A DNA stretch of 46,888 nt from Oscillospiraceae bacterium (GCA_017538965.1 JAFYHU010000035.1:1-46888); one strand, 5' to 3'. Counted from the first letter of the stretch, positions 30,591 through 40,246 are shown. Program-made: numbers and translations. The notes: generated by a model not told the origin, from the letters alone.

Positions 30591-31520
30591 TCAATCACGC
30601 CCCCACGCCCCGAATTTCCGGGGCGTTTCTGCTTTTGAAATGTATTCAGTCGGGGTGATTCCATACTCCTTACGGAAACATCTGTTGAAATAGCTGGCAT
30701 CTGAAAAACCGCAGGCATGAGCAATTTCAGAAATCGTTCTCCCGTTTGCGCGCTTTAGTTCCTCCGCCGCTTTTTGAACGCGGAATGATGTCAGATACTT
30801 GATTGGCGTTGTGCCGAGGACAGTGCTGAACAGACGCAGGCAGGTACTTATGCTGATGTTTGCGCAGCTTGCCATATCTTCCAAAGAAATTCCCGCGCCG
30901 TAGTTGTTCTCAATATACACCAGTATCTTTTTAATGCGGAGTTCATCCCTCTGAAAGGCGCTTGTGTAGAGAGTCTCGCTTTCCATCTCCTCCAGGTGAT
31001 TCGCGATATGTGAAAAAACAGAGCTCAGGGAAGAGCGAACGATAAGAGGATAATCTTTTGCTTCATAAGCGCCATGAAGCCATGCCGTCTCTGCCAGGCA
31101 CAGGATTTCCTTATGCCATGGCACAGAGGATTTCAGCTGAAGAAAAGGGATTTGATCGTTTCCAAGCACAGGTGTGATGTAAGTTTTCCATATCAGGTCT
31201 TCCCGCGGCGATATAAGCCTGGGACTGAAAACAAGCGCATGCTGATGTCCTGCTTCTGTAATCAGGGTTTCCGTATGAAGAATTCCGCTGTTGGAAAAAT
31301 ACCCGTCACCGGTTTTCAGCACAAATTCGCTCCCTGCAATCCGCATACGAACGGATCCCTCCGTGATGATGACGATTTCCAGCTCATTGTGCCAGTGATA
31401 AGGAATGGAGATCTTTGTCAGATCATCATCAAAAAAAGCTATGGGGAAATCCTCAGTGCCATAGGTGAGGAGTTCTCTGCCGGTTTCATCGACACGGTCA
31501 ACGGAAACAGATAATGCCAT
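30591..31520 (-). CDS. AraC family transcriptional regulator with cupin sensor domain
   Basis: A 309-residue AraC-type regulator: N-terminal cupin (ISIPYHWHNELEIVIITEGS, then LKTGDGYFSNSGILHTE) and C-terminal paired helix-turn-helix ending in ISEIAHACGFSDASYFNRCFRKEYGITPTEYI. GGAGACTGTT precedes the ATG. It is divergent from the MFS-led operon with 134 bases between them and probably controls it in response to the substrate carried or processed there. It is not closely similar to the AraC protein at 581. Confidence 0.92.
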   Translation of the reverse strand: MALSVSVDRVDETGRELLTYGTEDFPIAFFDDDLTKISIPYHWHNELEIVIITEGSVRMRIAGSEFVLKTGDGYFSNSGILHTETLITEAGHQHALVFSPRLISPREDLIWKTYITPVLGNDQIPFLQLKSSVPWHKEILCLAETAWLHGAYEAKDYPLIVRSSLSSVFSHIANHLEEMESETLYTSAFQRDELRIKKILVYIENNYGAGISLEDMASCANISISTCLRLFSTVLGTTPIKYLTSFRVQKAAEELKRANGRTISEIAHACGFSDASYFNRCFRKEYGITPTEYISKAETPRKFGAWGRD

Positions 31521-31562
31521 AACAGTCTCCGGAATGACGAAATAATCTTATAAAGCGGCCGT

Positions 31563-31610
31563 ATATTGCCGATATATTGCTATACAACAAGATAATATAT
31601 GCGATATAAT
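31563..31610 (+). promoter_or_regulatory. Promoter of the MFS operon with direct repeats
   Basis: -10 TATAAT at 31605-31610 with a weak -35 TATACA (31581-31586, spacer 18). Just upstream the word ATATTGC occurs twice about ten bases apart (31563-31580), a direct-repeat layout typical of AraC-family sites placed beside a weak -35. Activation by the divergent AraC protein is inferred. Confidence 0.45.
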
Positions 31611-31654
31611 CCTATTCGTCAAGTGCATAAACGCTTGGTGAAGGAGAAGATTCT

Positions 31655-32830
31655 ATGGCTTCATTGCTGCTGGCTGTCATCTATCTGATTTTCATCAGTC
31701 TCGGCTTGCCGGATTCCCTGCTGGGTTCGGGCTGGCCAAAAATGCAGATGGTTTTCGGCGTTCCATCGTCCTATGCGGGATATGTGTCGATGACAATCTG
31801 CTTCATGACCATTATCTCCGCGCTGATCAGTCCGCGGCTGATACGGCGATTCCATACAAAATGGATTGTGATTGTGTCCATTGCCCTTACCGTGTTCGGC
31901 CTGCTGGGCTTTTCGATCTCCACCCGGTTTTGGATGCTGTTCCTGTTTGCCGTTCCTTACGGTCTGGGCGCAGGCTCTGTAGACGCAGCGGTTAACCATT
32001 ATGTGGCAAACCATTATTCATCTTCGGTCATGAATTTCCTGCATTGCTTCTATGGTGTCGGCGCGGTCATCAGCCCCTGCATCATGGCGCTGGCATTGAA
32101 GATGGCTCGATGGAACGAGGGATATCGATGGACAGCGTATATTCAGGCGGGGATTCTGTTTGTTTGCATCCTGTCTCTTCCGCTGTGGAAGCAAAATGAC
32201 GCGGCTGCCGAAGAAGAGAACAGGGACAGCGCAGGGATAAAAGAAACAATGAAGGTGCCGGGCGTATTGTTGACCCTGATTGCTTTCTTTGCCTACTGCT
32301 CCGGCGAGGCCACCTGCTTCCTGTGGACGCCGAGCTTTTTCGCGGGCACAAGAGCGGGTCTCAGCGATGAGACGATAGCATCCTTCGGTTCCCTGATTTT
32401 CGGAGGACTGATGCTTGGAAGGCTGATTTCCGGGTTCATCTCCAACCGATTGGGCGACAGACGGCTGATCCGCATCGGGATTGCCGTTGAGCTGATTGGT
32501 ATCCTGCTGGTGATTCTGCCTCTGCAAGGCTATGTTGTCGCGGCAATTGGATTTGTCGTCATCGGCACGGGCATGGGACCGGTCTATCCAGCCATACAGC
32601 ATATGGCTCCGTCCAATTTCGGAAAGCGGCACAGTGCGGCGGTGATCGGGCTCCAGATGGCTTCCGCGTATATTGGCAGCACGTTTATGCCTATGGTGTT
32701 CGGCTACATCCAGCAGGCCGTCGGCATTGGGATCATGCCTTTGTATCTGCTGGTTTTCGCGGCTTTAAATCTTGGTATGCTTGAAGTGGCGTACAGACGT
32801 ATCGACAGGGTAAGAGAATGCGGGAGATAA
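31655..32830 (+). CDS. MFS transporter
   Basis: A 391-residue major facilitator with twelve predicted helices. The early LPDSLLGSGWPKM and the later GRLISGFISNRLGDRRLIRIG (the cytoplasmic loop motif) and GTGMGPVYPAIQHMAP resemble the FucP/sugar-type branch. GAAGGAGAAGATTCT precedes the ATG. It overlaps the truncated GNAT frame by 13 bases and leads an operon with an amidohydrolase, so it may import that enzyme's substrate. Solute unknown. Confidence 0.9.
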   Translation: MASLLLAVIYLIFISLGLPDSLLGSGWPKMQMVFGVPSSYAGYVSMTICFMTIISALISPRLIRRFHTKWIVIVSIALTVFGLLGFSISTRFWMLFLFAVPYGLGAGSVDAAVNHYVANHYSSSVMNFLHCFYGVGAVISPCIMALALKMARWNEGYRWTAYIQAGILFVCILSLPLWKQNDAAAEEENRDSAGIKETMKVPGVLLTLIAFFAYCSGEATCFLWTPSFFAGTRAGLSDETIASFGSLIFGGLMLGRLISGFISNRLGDRRLIRIGIAVELIGILLVILPLQGYVVAAIGFVVIGTGMGPVYPAIQHMAPSNFGKRHSAAVIGLQMASAYIGSTFMPMVFGYIQQAVGIGIMPLYLLVFAALNLGMLEVAYRRIDRVRECGR

Positions 32831-33111
32831 CATTTGAAAAAGGAAACGAACAACATCTGAAGGATTGCAAGGAAGCGCTCTGCCGGTCAACACTTGGCGA
32901 AAAATATTTTTCTTCGCCGGGGAGCGCCGAAAACGTGATCCTTGAAGGGATCTGCCAAGGAAATTTGTATGTTGCGCTCATCGATGAAGAATGCGTTGGC
33001 TTTACATACATCATCCCCAAGGGTGCGTTATATGATATTTCCCTACGATCGTCAAGGATTTCCTTCCTGCAGCGCAGAAAACGGCTCTTCATTGACAGCA
33101 GGCGGGAATAA
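32818..33111 (+). CDS. Truncated GNAT-type acetyltransferase
   Basis: A 97-residue frame whose first ~70 residues (REITFEKGNEQHLKDCKEAL, then NLYVALIDEECVGFTYIIPKGA) match the N-terminal half of a GNAT acetyltransferase. The acetyl-CoA loop (Q/RxxGxG/A) and everything after it are missing: beyond PKGA the residues become basic and unrelated until the stop. It is therefore probably non-catalytic, a deletion derivative. It overlaps the MFS gene and precedes the amidohydrolase by 51 bases. Confidence 0.55.
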   Translation: MREITFEKGNEQHLKDCKEALCRSTLGEKYFSSPGSAENVILEGICQGNLYVALIDEECVGFTYIIPKGALYDISLRSSRISFLQRRKRLFIDSRRE

Positions 33112-33162
33112 TGATAGGATGGAAAGCAAGGAAAAGAACGACAATCGAAAGGGATGAATCCT

Positions 33163-34737
33163 ATGAAGGTCTATCACGGCAGCATCCTGTCCGTCAACAG
33201 AGACAACGATGTTTTTCAGTATCTGGTCGAAGACAGGGGCAAAATCGTCTTTGTCGGGAACGAACTCCCGAAAAAGTACGCACGCGCGGAGAAAACGGAA
33301 CTGGGAAGCCGCGCGCTGATCCCGCCGTTTGCGGATACCCACCAGCATCTGGCGTCCTTCTCCGCTTTCCACGCCGGCCTGAATGTGATGGAGGCCTCGT
33401 CAAACAACGAAATCCTGGACATGGTAAAGGTCTTTGCTTCGGAAGCCGAGAGCAAAACCCTGGTCGCTTTCGGCGCCTCTCCCTATTCCGTGGCGGAAGA
33501 GCGGCTTGTCAGCAGAGAAGAGCTGGATGCGGTTACCTTCGGAAAGCCCCTGTTCATGGTCAAGTATGACGGTCATGCCTGCGTGGTGAACACGGCGCTG
33601 CTGAACAGACTTCCGAAGAAGATTCAAAGCCTTCGCGGCTATCATCCGGATACCGGAGAGATGAACCAGGAGGCCTTCTTCGCGGTTTCCGACTACATCA
33701 CCAACTCGCTGTCCATCCCGGAACTCATCGGAAGCATGCAGAAGGCCGTGGATTTTGAAGCGAGCCGCGGCATCGGCATGATCCACAGCGTCAGCGGCGT
33801 CGGCTTCGCGCTGAACATGGACATCTCCATGGAGAGCTGGTTTGCCAGAAGCCTTCAGAACGGATTCCAGCTGCGCATTTTCCCGCAGTCTCTGAACGTC
33901 CGGACGGCCAAAGCCCGGAATCTGCCCAGAATCGGCGGGTGCTTTGCCTGTGCGCTGGACGGCTGCTTTGGTTCCCAGGATGCCGCCATGAATGCCCCGT
34001 ATGCGAATGACCCGACGAATAGCGGCGTCCTGTACTACACGGACGAACAGGTGACCAGGTTCTGCATCGACGCCAATCGGGCCGGTCTCCAGATCGAGAT
34101 GCATGCCATCGGCGACAGGGCGTTCGACCAGGCGGCGAGGGCTCTGAAGGCCGCCCTGGAGGATACGCCCCGGGAGGACCACCGGCACGGAATCATCCAT
34201 GCCTGTCTCCCCACGGAAGAAGGCATGGCGATCTGCCGTCAGTACCATATTCAGCTGCCCATGCAGATCGCCTTTGACAACTGGCGTCAGGAGCCTCCCT
34301 CCTATACGGAGGCGCTGCTCGGAAAAGAGCGGAACGAAAGGCTGAACCCGGTCCGGGATTTCATGGAGCTCGGCTGCACGGTTTCCTTCGGCAGCGACGC
34401 GCCGTGCACGGAGCCGGATCCGATCGTCTGGCTTTCCAAGGCGGTCAATCATTCCAATCCCGGGCAGGCCGTCAGCATCGAGGACGCGCTGCGCATGGCG
34501 ACGTACAACGGGTATTGGGTCAGCTTTGACGAGAAAGAGCGCGGCTCGCTCGAAGAGGGAAAGATCGCGGACATGGTCATCCTGTCCGCCAACCCCTATA
34601 CAACGCCGAAAGAGAAGCTTGCCGAGCTGAAAGCGGAAGAACTGATCCTGCAGGGGAAACCGTATCGGCCGCAGACCCAGAGCATTCCTGCCGTGGTCCT
34701 GAAGGGAATGCTGAAGCACAACCGGGCAAAGGCATGA
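33163..34737 (+). CDS. Metal-dependent amidohydrolase, YtcJ-like
   Basis: A 524-residue amidohydrolase of the Amidohydro_3/YtcJ branch. The metal-binding HxH is His60/His62 (ADTHQHLASF); later ligands are in MIHSVSGVG, EMHAIGDRAFD and IIHACLP, and the catalytic Asp in SFGSDAPCTEPD. The usual beta-sandwich ends flank the TIM barrel, and the C-terminus has EERGSLEEGKIADMVIL-type wording (here KERGSLEEGKIADMVIL). Relatives hydrolyse N-substituted amino acids or formamides. ATG at 33163 is preferred over 33154, which would sit on the ribosome site. It overlaps the HD gene by four bases. Confidence 0.9.
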   Translation: MKVYHGSILSVNRDNDVFQYLVEDRGKIVFVGNELPKKYARAEKTELGSRALIPPFADTHQHLASFSAFHAGLNVMEASSNNEILDMVKVFASEAESKTLVAFGASPYSVAEERLVSREELDAVTFGKPLFMVKYDGHACVVNTALLNRLPKKIQSLRGYHPDTGEMNQEAFFAVSDYITNSLSIPELIGSMQKAVDFEASRGIGMIHSVSGVGFALNMDISMESWFARSLQNGFQLRIFPQSLNVRTAKARNLPRIGGCFACALDGCFGSQDAAMNAPYANDPTNSGVLYYTDEQVTRFCIDANRAGLQIEMHAIGDRAFDQAARALKAALEDTPREDHRHGIIHACLPTEEGMAICRQYHIQLPMQIAFDNWRQEPPSYTEALLGKERNERLNPVRDFMELGCTVSFGSDAPCTEPDPIVWLSKAVNHSNPGQAVSIEDALRMATYNGYWVSFDEKERGSLEEGKIADMVILSANPYTTPKEKLAELKAEELILQGKPYRPQTQSIPAVVLKGMLKHNRAKA

Positions 34738-35513
34738 CGGAGAAGCAGAATAGAAAGGCGGCCGTGCTGAAGGAGTTCCGGGAATACGTCTCCGCCTACA
34801 ACCCGTCGGACCCGAAAATCAAACTGAAGATTGACCATACCTACCGGGTCGCAGGCCTCTGCGAAAGAATCGCCGAGTCTGCAGGCGCGGACTCGGAGCT
34901 CGCCTGGCTGTCCGGAATGCTGCACGATATCGGACGCTTTGAACAGGTAAGGCGTTTCAACACCTTTGTGGATGCCGCATCGGTGGATCATGCCGAACTG
35001 TCGCACAGCCTGCTTTTTTCCGAGGGGCTGCTGGAGCGCTTTGTCCCCGACCTGTCCGAAAAGGAGCGCGGCCTGCTGGAAAAGGCCGTACAGTACCACA
35101 GCCTGTACCGTTTGCCGGCGGAGTTGACGGCGGAAGAGAAGACCGTCTGTCAGATTCTTCGGGATGCGGACAAGATCGATATCTTTCGCGTAAACTGCGA
35201 CACGCCTCCGGAAGAGATCTACAACGTGACCACCGAGGAGCTGAAAACCGCCGCGGTTACGGATGCGGTCAGGGAATGCTTTTTCCGGAAAACCGCGGTC
35301 CGCCGGGATCTGCGCCGAACAGCCGTCGATTATCTCGTCGGGCACATCTGCCTGGCGTTTGAGCTGGTCTATCCCGTCAGCCGTCAGATTGCAAAAGAGC
35401 AGGGCTATCTCGACCGGATGCTGGGCTTTGCATCCCGAAACCCGGATACGGCAGCCTGGTTTCGGTATATGCGCGAACACATCTGGGACGAAAACCCCGA
35501 AGAGAACAGCTGA
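34734..35513 (+). CDS. HD-domain phosphohydrolase
   Basis: A 259-residue HD-superfamily protein. Metal ligands: His35 (IDHTYRVAGL), His64-Asp65 (GMLHDIGRFEQ) and an Asp in LRDADKIDIFR (144-146); HAELSH adds the conserved helix. Such proteins cleave phosphate esters of nucleotides or other small molecules; the exact substrate is unknown. Coupled by ATGA to the amidohydrolase and followed by a strong terminator. It may process the product of the same pathway, which is inference. Confidence 0.87.
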   Translation: MTEKQNRKAAVLKEFREYVSAYNPSDPKIKLKIDHTYRVAGLCERIAESAGADSELAWLSGMLHDIGRFEQVRRFNTFVDAASVDHAELSHSLLFSEGLLERFVPDLSEKERGLLEKAVQYHSLYRLPAELTAEEKTVCQILRDADKIDIFRVNCDTPPEEIYNVTTEELKTAAVTDAVRECFFRKTAVRRDLRRTAVDYLVGHICLAFELVYPVSRQIAKEQGYLDRMLGFASRNPDTAAWFRYMREHIWDENPEENS

Positions 35514-35525
35514 GCGGCGATCATT

Positions 35526-35568
35526 AAAAATCCGGAAACGTCAAATCTCTTGATGTTTCCGGATTTTT
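35526..35568 (+). terminator. Strong intrinsic terminator after the HD gene
   Basis: A 19-bp stem with one G-U pair (35526-35544/35550-35568) and a five-base loop, beginning in A5 and ending in T5. Symmetry would allow action in both directions. Its 3' arm contains the -35 box of the next gene. Confidence 0.85.
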
Positions 35569-35578
35569 CCTGTACAAT
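35550..35578 (+). promoter_or_regulatory. Promoter of the GGDEF/EAL gene, embedded in the terminator
   Basis: -35 TTGATG (35550-35555), 17-base spacer, -10 TACAAT (35573-35578). The -35 and most of the spacer are the 3' arm of the preceding terminator hairpin, so termination and initiation share DNA. The start site would be about 35585, giving a 60-base leader. Confidence 0.65.
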
Positions 35579-35643
35579 GGAAACTGGAATTATATACGCG
35601 GAAGAATTGAAACGACCGGGAACGATCATTTGAGGGAGATCAT

Positions 35644-38600
35644 ATGGAAAGATATCAACTGCCGCCGCAGGAAAAATCCGCGCTGGAGCGTCTGAGACAG
35701 CCGTTTGCCATTTACCAGTTTGTAGACAAACGGGTCGTCACCCTTCTCCTTTCGGACGGATTCTGCGATCTTTTCGGCTACGAGGATCACGCGCAGGCAT
35801 ACTATGACATGGACAACAACATGTACAAGGATACGCATCCGGATGATGTCGCCCGGATTGCCAATGCCGCCGTCCGCTTTGCCACGGAGGGCGGCAGGTA
35901 TGAAGTGATCTACCGGACGAAAACAAAGGGCGGCTCCGATTACCGGGTGGTTCACGCGTTTGGCGAGCATGTCTACACGGATACCGGCGTGCGGCTCGCC
36001 CAGGTGTGGTACACCGATGAGGGCCTCTATGAGGAAGAATCCGGACAGCAGGGATCGGAGCTGAACCGGCGTCTGAGCGATGCCCTTCACGAAAACAGCA
36101 TCGTGAAAGCCAGTCAGTACGATTATCTGACCGGTCTTCCGAGCATGTCCTATTTCTTTGAACTGGCAGAGACGGGCAAGGCGCGCATTCGGGAAAACGG
36201 CGGGACTCCCGTGCTGATGTATATGGATTTCAGCGGCATGAAATTCTACAACGCGAAGCATGGCTTCGTGGAGGGAGACAAGCTGCTGCAGTCCTTTGCA
36301 AAGATCCTGGCAAACCTGTTCGGAAATGAACGCTGCTGCCGGATCAGCGCCGATCACTTTGCCGTGCTGGCCGAAGAAAAAGGCCTGGACGGCAAGCTGC
36401 AGGAGACGCTCCATGCCTGTCAGGAGATGAACGGCGGGAAAACGCTTCCGCTTCATGTCGGCGTCTATGTGGGACAGGCCGTATGCGTTCACACCAGCAT
36501 CGCCTGTGACCGGGCAAAGCTGGCCTGCAGGGCCCTGAGCGGAAGATACGAAACGGCCGTACGCTATTACAGTCAGGACCTGAGCGAAGACGCCGTAAAA
36601 AAACAGTATTTTGTCGAAAATTTCGACAGAGCACTCGCGGAGAAATGGATACAGGTCTACCTCCAGCCGATTGTCCGCTCCGTCAACGAACGGGTCTGCG
36701 ATGTGGAAGCTCTGGCAAGATGGATCGACCCGGAAAAAGGCGTTCTGTCTCCGGCCGACTTTATCCCGGCCCTGGAGGATGCCGGGCTGATCTACAAACT
36801 GGATCTGTACATGATCGATCGGGTTGTGGAATGCATCCTGGCGCAGAAGGCCGCGGGCTTTACCATTGTCCCGCATTCCGTCAATCTCTCGCGTTCCGAC
36901 TTCGTCTCCTGCGACATCGTGGAGGAAGTCAGGAAACGTGCGGATGTCACGGGAATCGACCACGCGCTGATCACGATTGAAATTACGGAGAGCACCATCG
37001 GCAGCGATCTGGAATTCATGAAGGAGCAGGTCGAGAGATTCCGGGCGCTCGGTTTCCCCGTCTGGATGGACGACTTCGGCAGCGGCTACTCCTCCATGGA
37101 TGTTCTGCAGAGCATTCGGTTTGATCTGATCAAATTTGACATGAGCTTCATGCGGAAGCTCAACGAGGGAGAAGCCGGAAAAATCATTCTGACCGAGCTG
37201 ATGAAGATGGCCACTTCTCTCGGACTGGACACGGTCTGCGAAGGCGTGGAAACCGAGGAGCAGGTTCATTTTCTTCAGGAAATCGGCTGCTCCAAGCTTC
37301 AGGGATTCTACTACAGCAAACCGATTCCTTTTGAGGCGATCCTGGAAATGCACAAGAGAAAGACCCTGATAGCGAATGAAAATCCGGAGGAATCCGATTA
37401 CTATGAAAGCATCAGCCGGGTCAATCTGTACGGCCTCGGCGTGATCGCCGGCGAGGAAGAGAGCCGCTTTCACAATGTTTTCAACACGCTTCCGATCGCA
37501 ATTCTTGAGACGAAGGACGGGAAAGTCCGATACATCCGAAGCAACCGTTCCTATCAGGAGTTCATCAAACGCTTTTACAATTACGATATTCTGGAAAAAC
37601 CGGTATTTTTCGGAGAAGCCGACATGATCTACGGAGCAAGCTTCTTCTCCGTCGTGAAGCAATGCTGCCGCCAAGGCAACTCTGCGTTCTTTGACGAGAG
37701 GATGCCCGACGGATCCGTTGTCCATTCTTTTGCGCGGCGTGTCAGCAGCAACCCCGTCACAGGAATCGTGGCCGTTGCGATCGCCATCCTCTCGATCACG
37801 GAGCCGGATGAAAGCGCAAGCTATGCGGATATCGCAAGAGCCCTCGCCGCAGACTACTACAACATTTTTGTGATCGACCTGGATACGAACGATTACATCG
37901 AATATTCCTCTCAGGTCGGCGGGGAAGAAATGTCGCTGGAGCGCCACGGAGAAGACTTCTTTACATCGGCAAGACGCGACACGATGACGCGCATCTATGA
38001 AGAGGACAGAGAACCCTTCCTGACCCTGTTTACAAAAGAAAAGGTTCTCCGGGATATTGATGCCCAGGGCGTATTCACGACGACCTATCGCCTGATCGAT
38101 ACCGACACACCGGTGTACGTGAACATGAAGATTACCAGGATGCACGGCGGCAATCGCCTCATTCTGGGCGTCAGCAATGTCGACGCCCAGATGAAGCAGC
38201 AGGAAGAAGAAAAAAAGCTGCGGCAGGAAAAGGTCTCTCTGGGGAGAATCGCCGCGCTGTCTCCGAACTATATCGTTCTGTATATCATTGATCCCGAGAC
38301 AAACCGCTATGTGCAGTATAATCCGTCCAATGAATTTGCCAGTCTCGATCTGGCAAACCAGGGAGAAGATTTTTTCGCGGATGTTGAGCTGGATGCCCCG
38401 AAAGCAATTGCCCCGGAGGACATGGAGAGACATCTGCGCACGTTGAAAAAAGAGAATATGCTGCGCGAGATAGAGAAAAACGGCTCCTTTGTCTATAATT
38501 ATCGGTTCCTGCTGGGCGGAAAGTATGTGCCGGCCACGCTGAGAGCTGCGATGGTGGAAGAGAACGACGGCAAAAAGATCATCCTCGGCGTGACCAATGA

Positions 38601-39981
38601 CGAGGAGGAATACAATCGCCGGCTGGAAGAAGCTTACAGAAAGGCAAGCGATACCGCCGCCATTTATACCCACATCGCTCATGCCCTGGCCCGGGGCTGC
38701 ACGGATCTGTACTATGTCAACATGGACACCGACGAGTTCATTGAATATCACACGGACGACGAAAGCGGCGTACTCAGCGAGGCGAGACGGGGCATGGATT
38801 TCTTCGAGGCCTGCCGGCGGGACGCCAGCCTGTATATCCATCCGGAGGACCAGGCAGCCTACGTGCAGACCATGGATCGCCGTTTTCTCTCGGAGGTGCT
38901 GAGCAGGGAACAGGTATATGAACTGACGTACCGCAGAATCGACAAGGGGAACCCGTTCTATGCCCAGCTGAAGTTTTCCCGCATGGAGGACGACCCGCGC
39001 TTCGTCGTCATCTCTCTGTCGGATATCGACGAGCTGATGCGGCAGCGTCTTGCGGAGGAGCGGATCCGGGAGGAGCGCGTAATCTACGCCCGCCTCCACG
39101 CTCTTACGGGGAACTTTATCGTCGTCTACGTCGTGGATCCGGAGACAGACCGCTACCGCGAGTTCAGCGCAACCGACGATTACGCGGAGAGCCTGGCCCA
39201 GGCGAAAGAGGGCACCGACTTCTTCAACAAAGTCCGGGAGGTGGCCCGTACTTACAACCACCCGGATGATCTCAGCCGCTTCCTCACAGCCTTTACCAAA
39301 GAGAACGTGATCGCCGAGGTCGAGCACAGCGGGATCTTCACGCTGGGTTACCGCCTCATGATGGACGGCTCGCCCATTCACGTCCAGATGAAGGCCGCCA
39401 TGGTCGAGGAGAAGGAGGGCCTTCGCCTGATTGTCGGTCTCAACGATATCGATGTGCAGGTGCGGCAGGAGGAGGAATACGGCAAGCGTCTCGCTCAGGC
39501 GCAGACCCAGGCCAATCTTGATGCGCTGACGGGAGTCAAGAACAGCCATGCCTATCAGGTGGCGGAGTCGCATATCAATCATGAGATTGCCGCGCATCGT
39601 CAGGCCCCGTTCGCGATCGCGGTTCTGGACGTGAACGATCTGAAAAAGGTCAATGATACCGCCGGCCATCAGGCGGGAGATCAGTACCTTCGTGATGCCT
39701 GCAAAACCATTTGCGACATCTTTGCGCACAGCCCCGTCTTCCGTGTCGGCGGTGATGAATTTGCCGTGATTTCTCAGGGCAGAGATTATGCGTGCATGGA
39801 AGAGCTGCTTGAAAAACTGCGGGATCACAATGCAGAGGCAGCCCGTTCCGGCGGAGTCGTGATTGCCTGCGGCATGTCGAAATACCGGAACGACGACAGC
39901 GCCGCCGCCGTTTTCGAACGTGCCGACCGCGACATGTACGAGAACAAAAAGCTCCTGAAAAGCGGAAACGGGAACAGATAA
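35644..39981 (+). CDS. Large cyclic-di-GMP signalling protein: PAS, degenerate GGDEF, EAL, PAS repeats, GGDEF
   Basis: A 1445-residue soluble protein that makes and degrades c-di-GMP. Order: PAS-like domain (1-120); degenerate GGDEF (about 155-310) with SADHF at 235-239 in place of GGDEF, so no cyclase activity there; EAL phosphodiesterase (325-575) with EAL at 355-357 and intact EITEST, MDDFGSGYSS and CEGVET motifs; a PAS domain from about 605; four repeats of about 140 residues starting near 730, 866, 1008 and 1147, each with a (Y/V)xxD(x)ET(N/D)xYxE-like opening and GxDFF motif; a C-terminal GGDEF domain with VGGDEF at 1368-1373. No membrane segment or signal peptide is seen. GAGGGAG lies six bases before the ATG. 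It is monocistronic, between a terminator/promoter and its own terminator at 40065. Confidence 0.92.
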   Translation: MERYQLPPQEKSALERLRQPFAIYQFVDKRVVTLLLSDGFCDLFGYEDHAQAYYDMDNNMYKDTHPDDVARIANAAVRFATEGGRYEVIYRTKTKGGSDYRVVHAFGEHVYTDTGVRLAQVWYTDEGLYEEESGQQGSELNRRLSDALHENSIVKASQYDYLTGLPSMSYFFELAETGKARIRENGGTPVLMYMDFSGMKFYNAKHGFVEGDKLLQSFAKILANLFGNERCCRISADHFAVLAEEKGLDGKLQETLHACQEMNGGKTLPLHVGVYVGQAVCVHTSIACDRAKLACRALSGRYETAVRYYSQDLSEDAVKKQYFVENFDRALAEKWIQVYLQPIVRSVNERVCDVEALARWIDPEKGVLSPADFIPALEDAGLIYKLDLYMIDRVVECILAQKAAGFTIVPHSVNLSRSDFVSCDIVEEVRKRADVTGIDHALITIEITESTIGSDLEFMKEQVERFRALGFPVWMDDFGSGYSSMDVLQSIRFDLIKFDMSFMRKLNEGEAGKIILTELMKMATSLGLDTVCEGVETEEQVHFLQEIGCSKLQGFYYSKPIPFEAILEMHKRKTLIANENPEESDYYESISRVNLYGLGVIAGEEESRFHNVFNTLPIAILETKDGKVRYIRSNRSYQEFIKRFYNYDILEKPVFFGEADMIYGASFFSVVKQCCRQGNSAFFDERMPDGSVVHSFARRVSSNPVTGIVAVAIAILSITEPDESASYADIARALAADYYNIFVIDLDTNDYIEYSSQVGGEEMSLERHGEDFFTSARRDTMTRIYEEDREPFLTLFTKEKVLRDIDAQGVFTTTYRLIDTDTPVYVNMKITRMHGGNRLILGVSNVDAQMKQQEEEKKLRQEKVSLGRIAALSPNYIVLYIIDPETNRYVQYNPSNEFASLDLANQGEDFFADVELDAPKAIAPEDMERHLRTLKKENMLREIEKNGSFVYNYRFLLGGKYVPATLRAAMVEENDGKKIILGVTNDEEEYNRRLEEAYRKASDTAAIYTHIAHALARGCTDLYYVNMDTDEFIEYHTDDESGVLSEARRGMDFFEACRRDASLYIHPEDQAAYVQTMDRRFLSEVLSREQVYELTYRRIDKGNPFYAQLKFSRMEDDPRFVVISLSDIDELMRQRLAEERIREERVIYARLHALTGNFIVVYVVDPETDRYREFSATDDYAESLAQAKEGTDFFNKVREVARTYNHPDDLSRFLTAFTKENVIAEVEHSGIFTLGYRLMMDGSPIHVQMKAAMVEEKEGLRLIVGLNDIDVQVRQEEEYGKRLAQAQTQANLDALTGVKNSHAYQVAESHINHEIAAHRQAPFAIAVLDVNDLKKVNDTAGHQAGDQYLRDACKTICDIFAHSPVFRVGGDEFAVISQGRDYACMEELLEKLRDHNAEAARSGGVVIACGMSKYRNDDSAAAVFERADRDMYENKKLLKSGNGNR

Positions 39982-40064
39982 TTCCGCTTCCTATGTCTCC
40001 TGATTATCTGCTTCGTTTTGCATCGTAGTCCGCAAAGAATTCCGCAGTGTCTTTCACAACAATG

Positions 40065-40091
40065 CCGGGAGGCTCATCGCGAGTCTCCCGG
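40065..40091 (+). terminator. Intrinsic terminator after the GGDEF/EAL gene
   Basis: An 11-bp stem with one G-U pair (40065-40075/40081-40091), five-base loop ATCGC and TTTTC following. The rest of the 347-base gap (39982-40328) holds only the promoter at 40259 and no supported gene. Confidence 0.75.
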
Positions 40092-40246
40092 TTTTCTGTC
40101 CGCACCTTCAGAATTGTTCACCCGGATGCGGCATGACAAGGCGAGAGCGCGCGAAAAAGAGCGCACCGACACATGCACATGCCGGCGGACATGCACAGAA
40201 CGGCGGTATTCTCTTTCTGCTGCTTTGCCTTGATCGTTTTTATCCC

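Noticed and set aside
35626-39828. A 1400-codon open frame on the minus strand opposite the c-di-GMP gene
   Set aside because: It is the mirror of a GC-rich coding sequence; the plus strand has unmistakable EAL and GGDEF motifs, promoter and ribosome site, and the minus translation has no recognisable domain.
40018-40233. A 71-codon plus-strand frame after the c-di-GMP gene
   Set aside because: It runs through the terminator hairpin, has no ribosome site and an Arg-rich composition without family resemblance.
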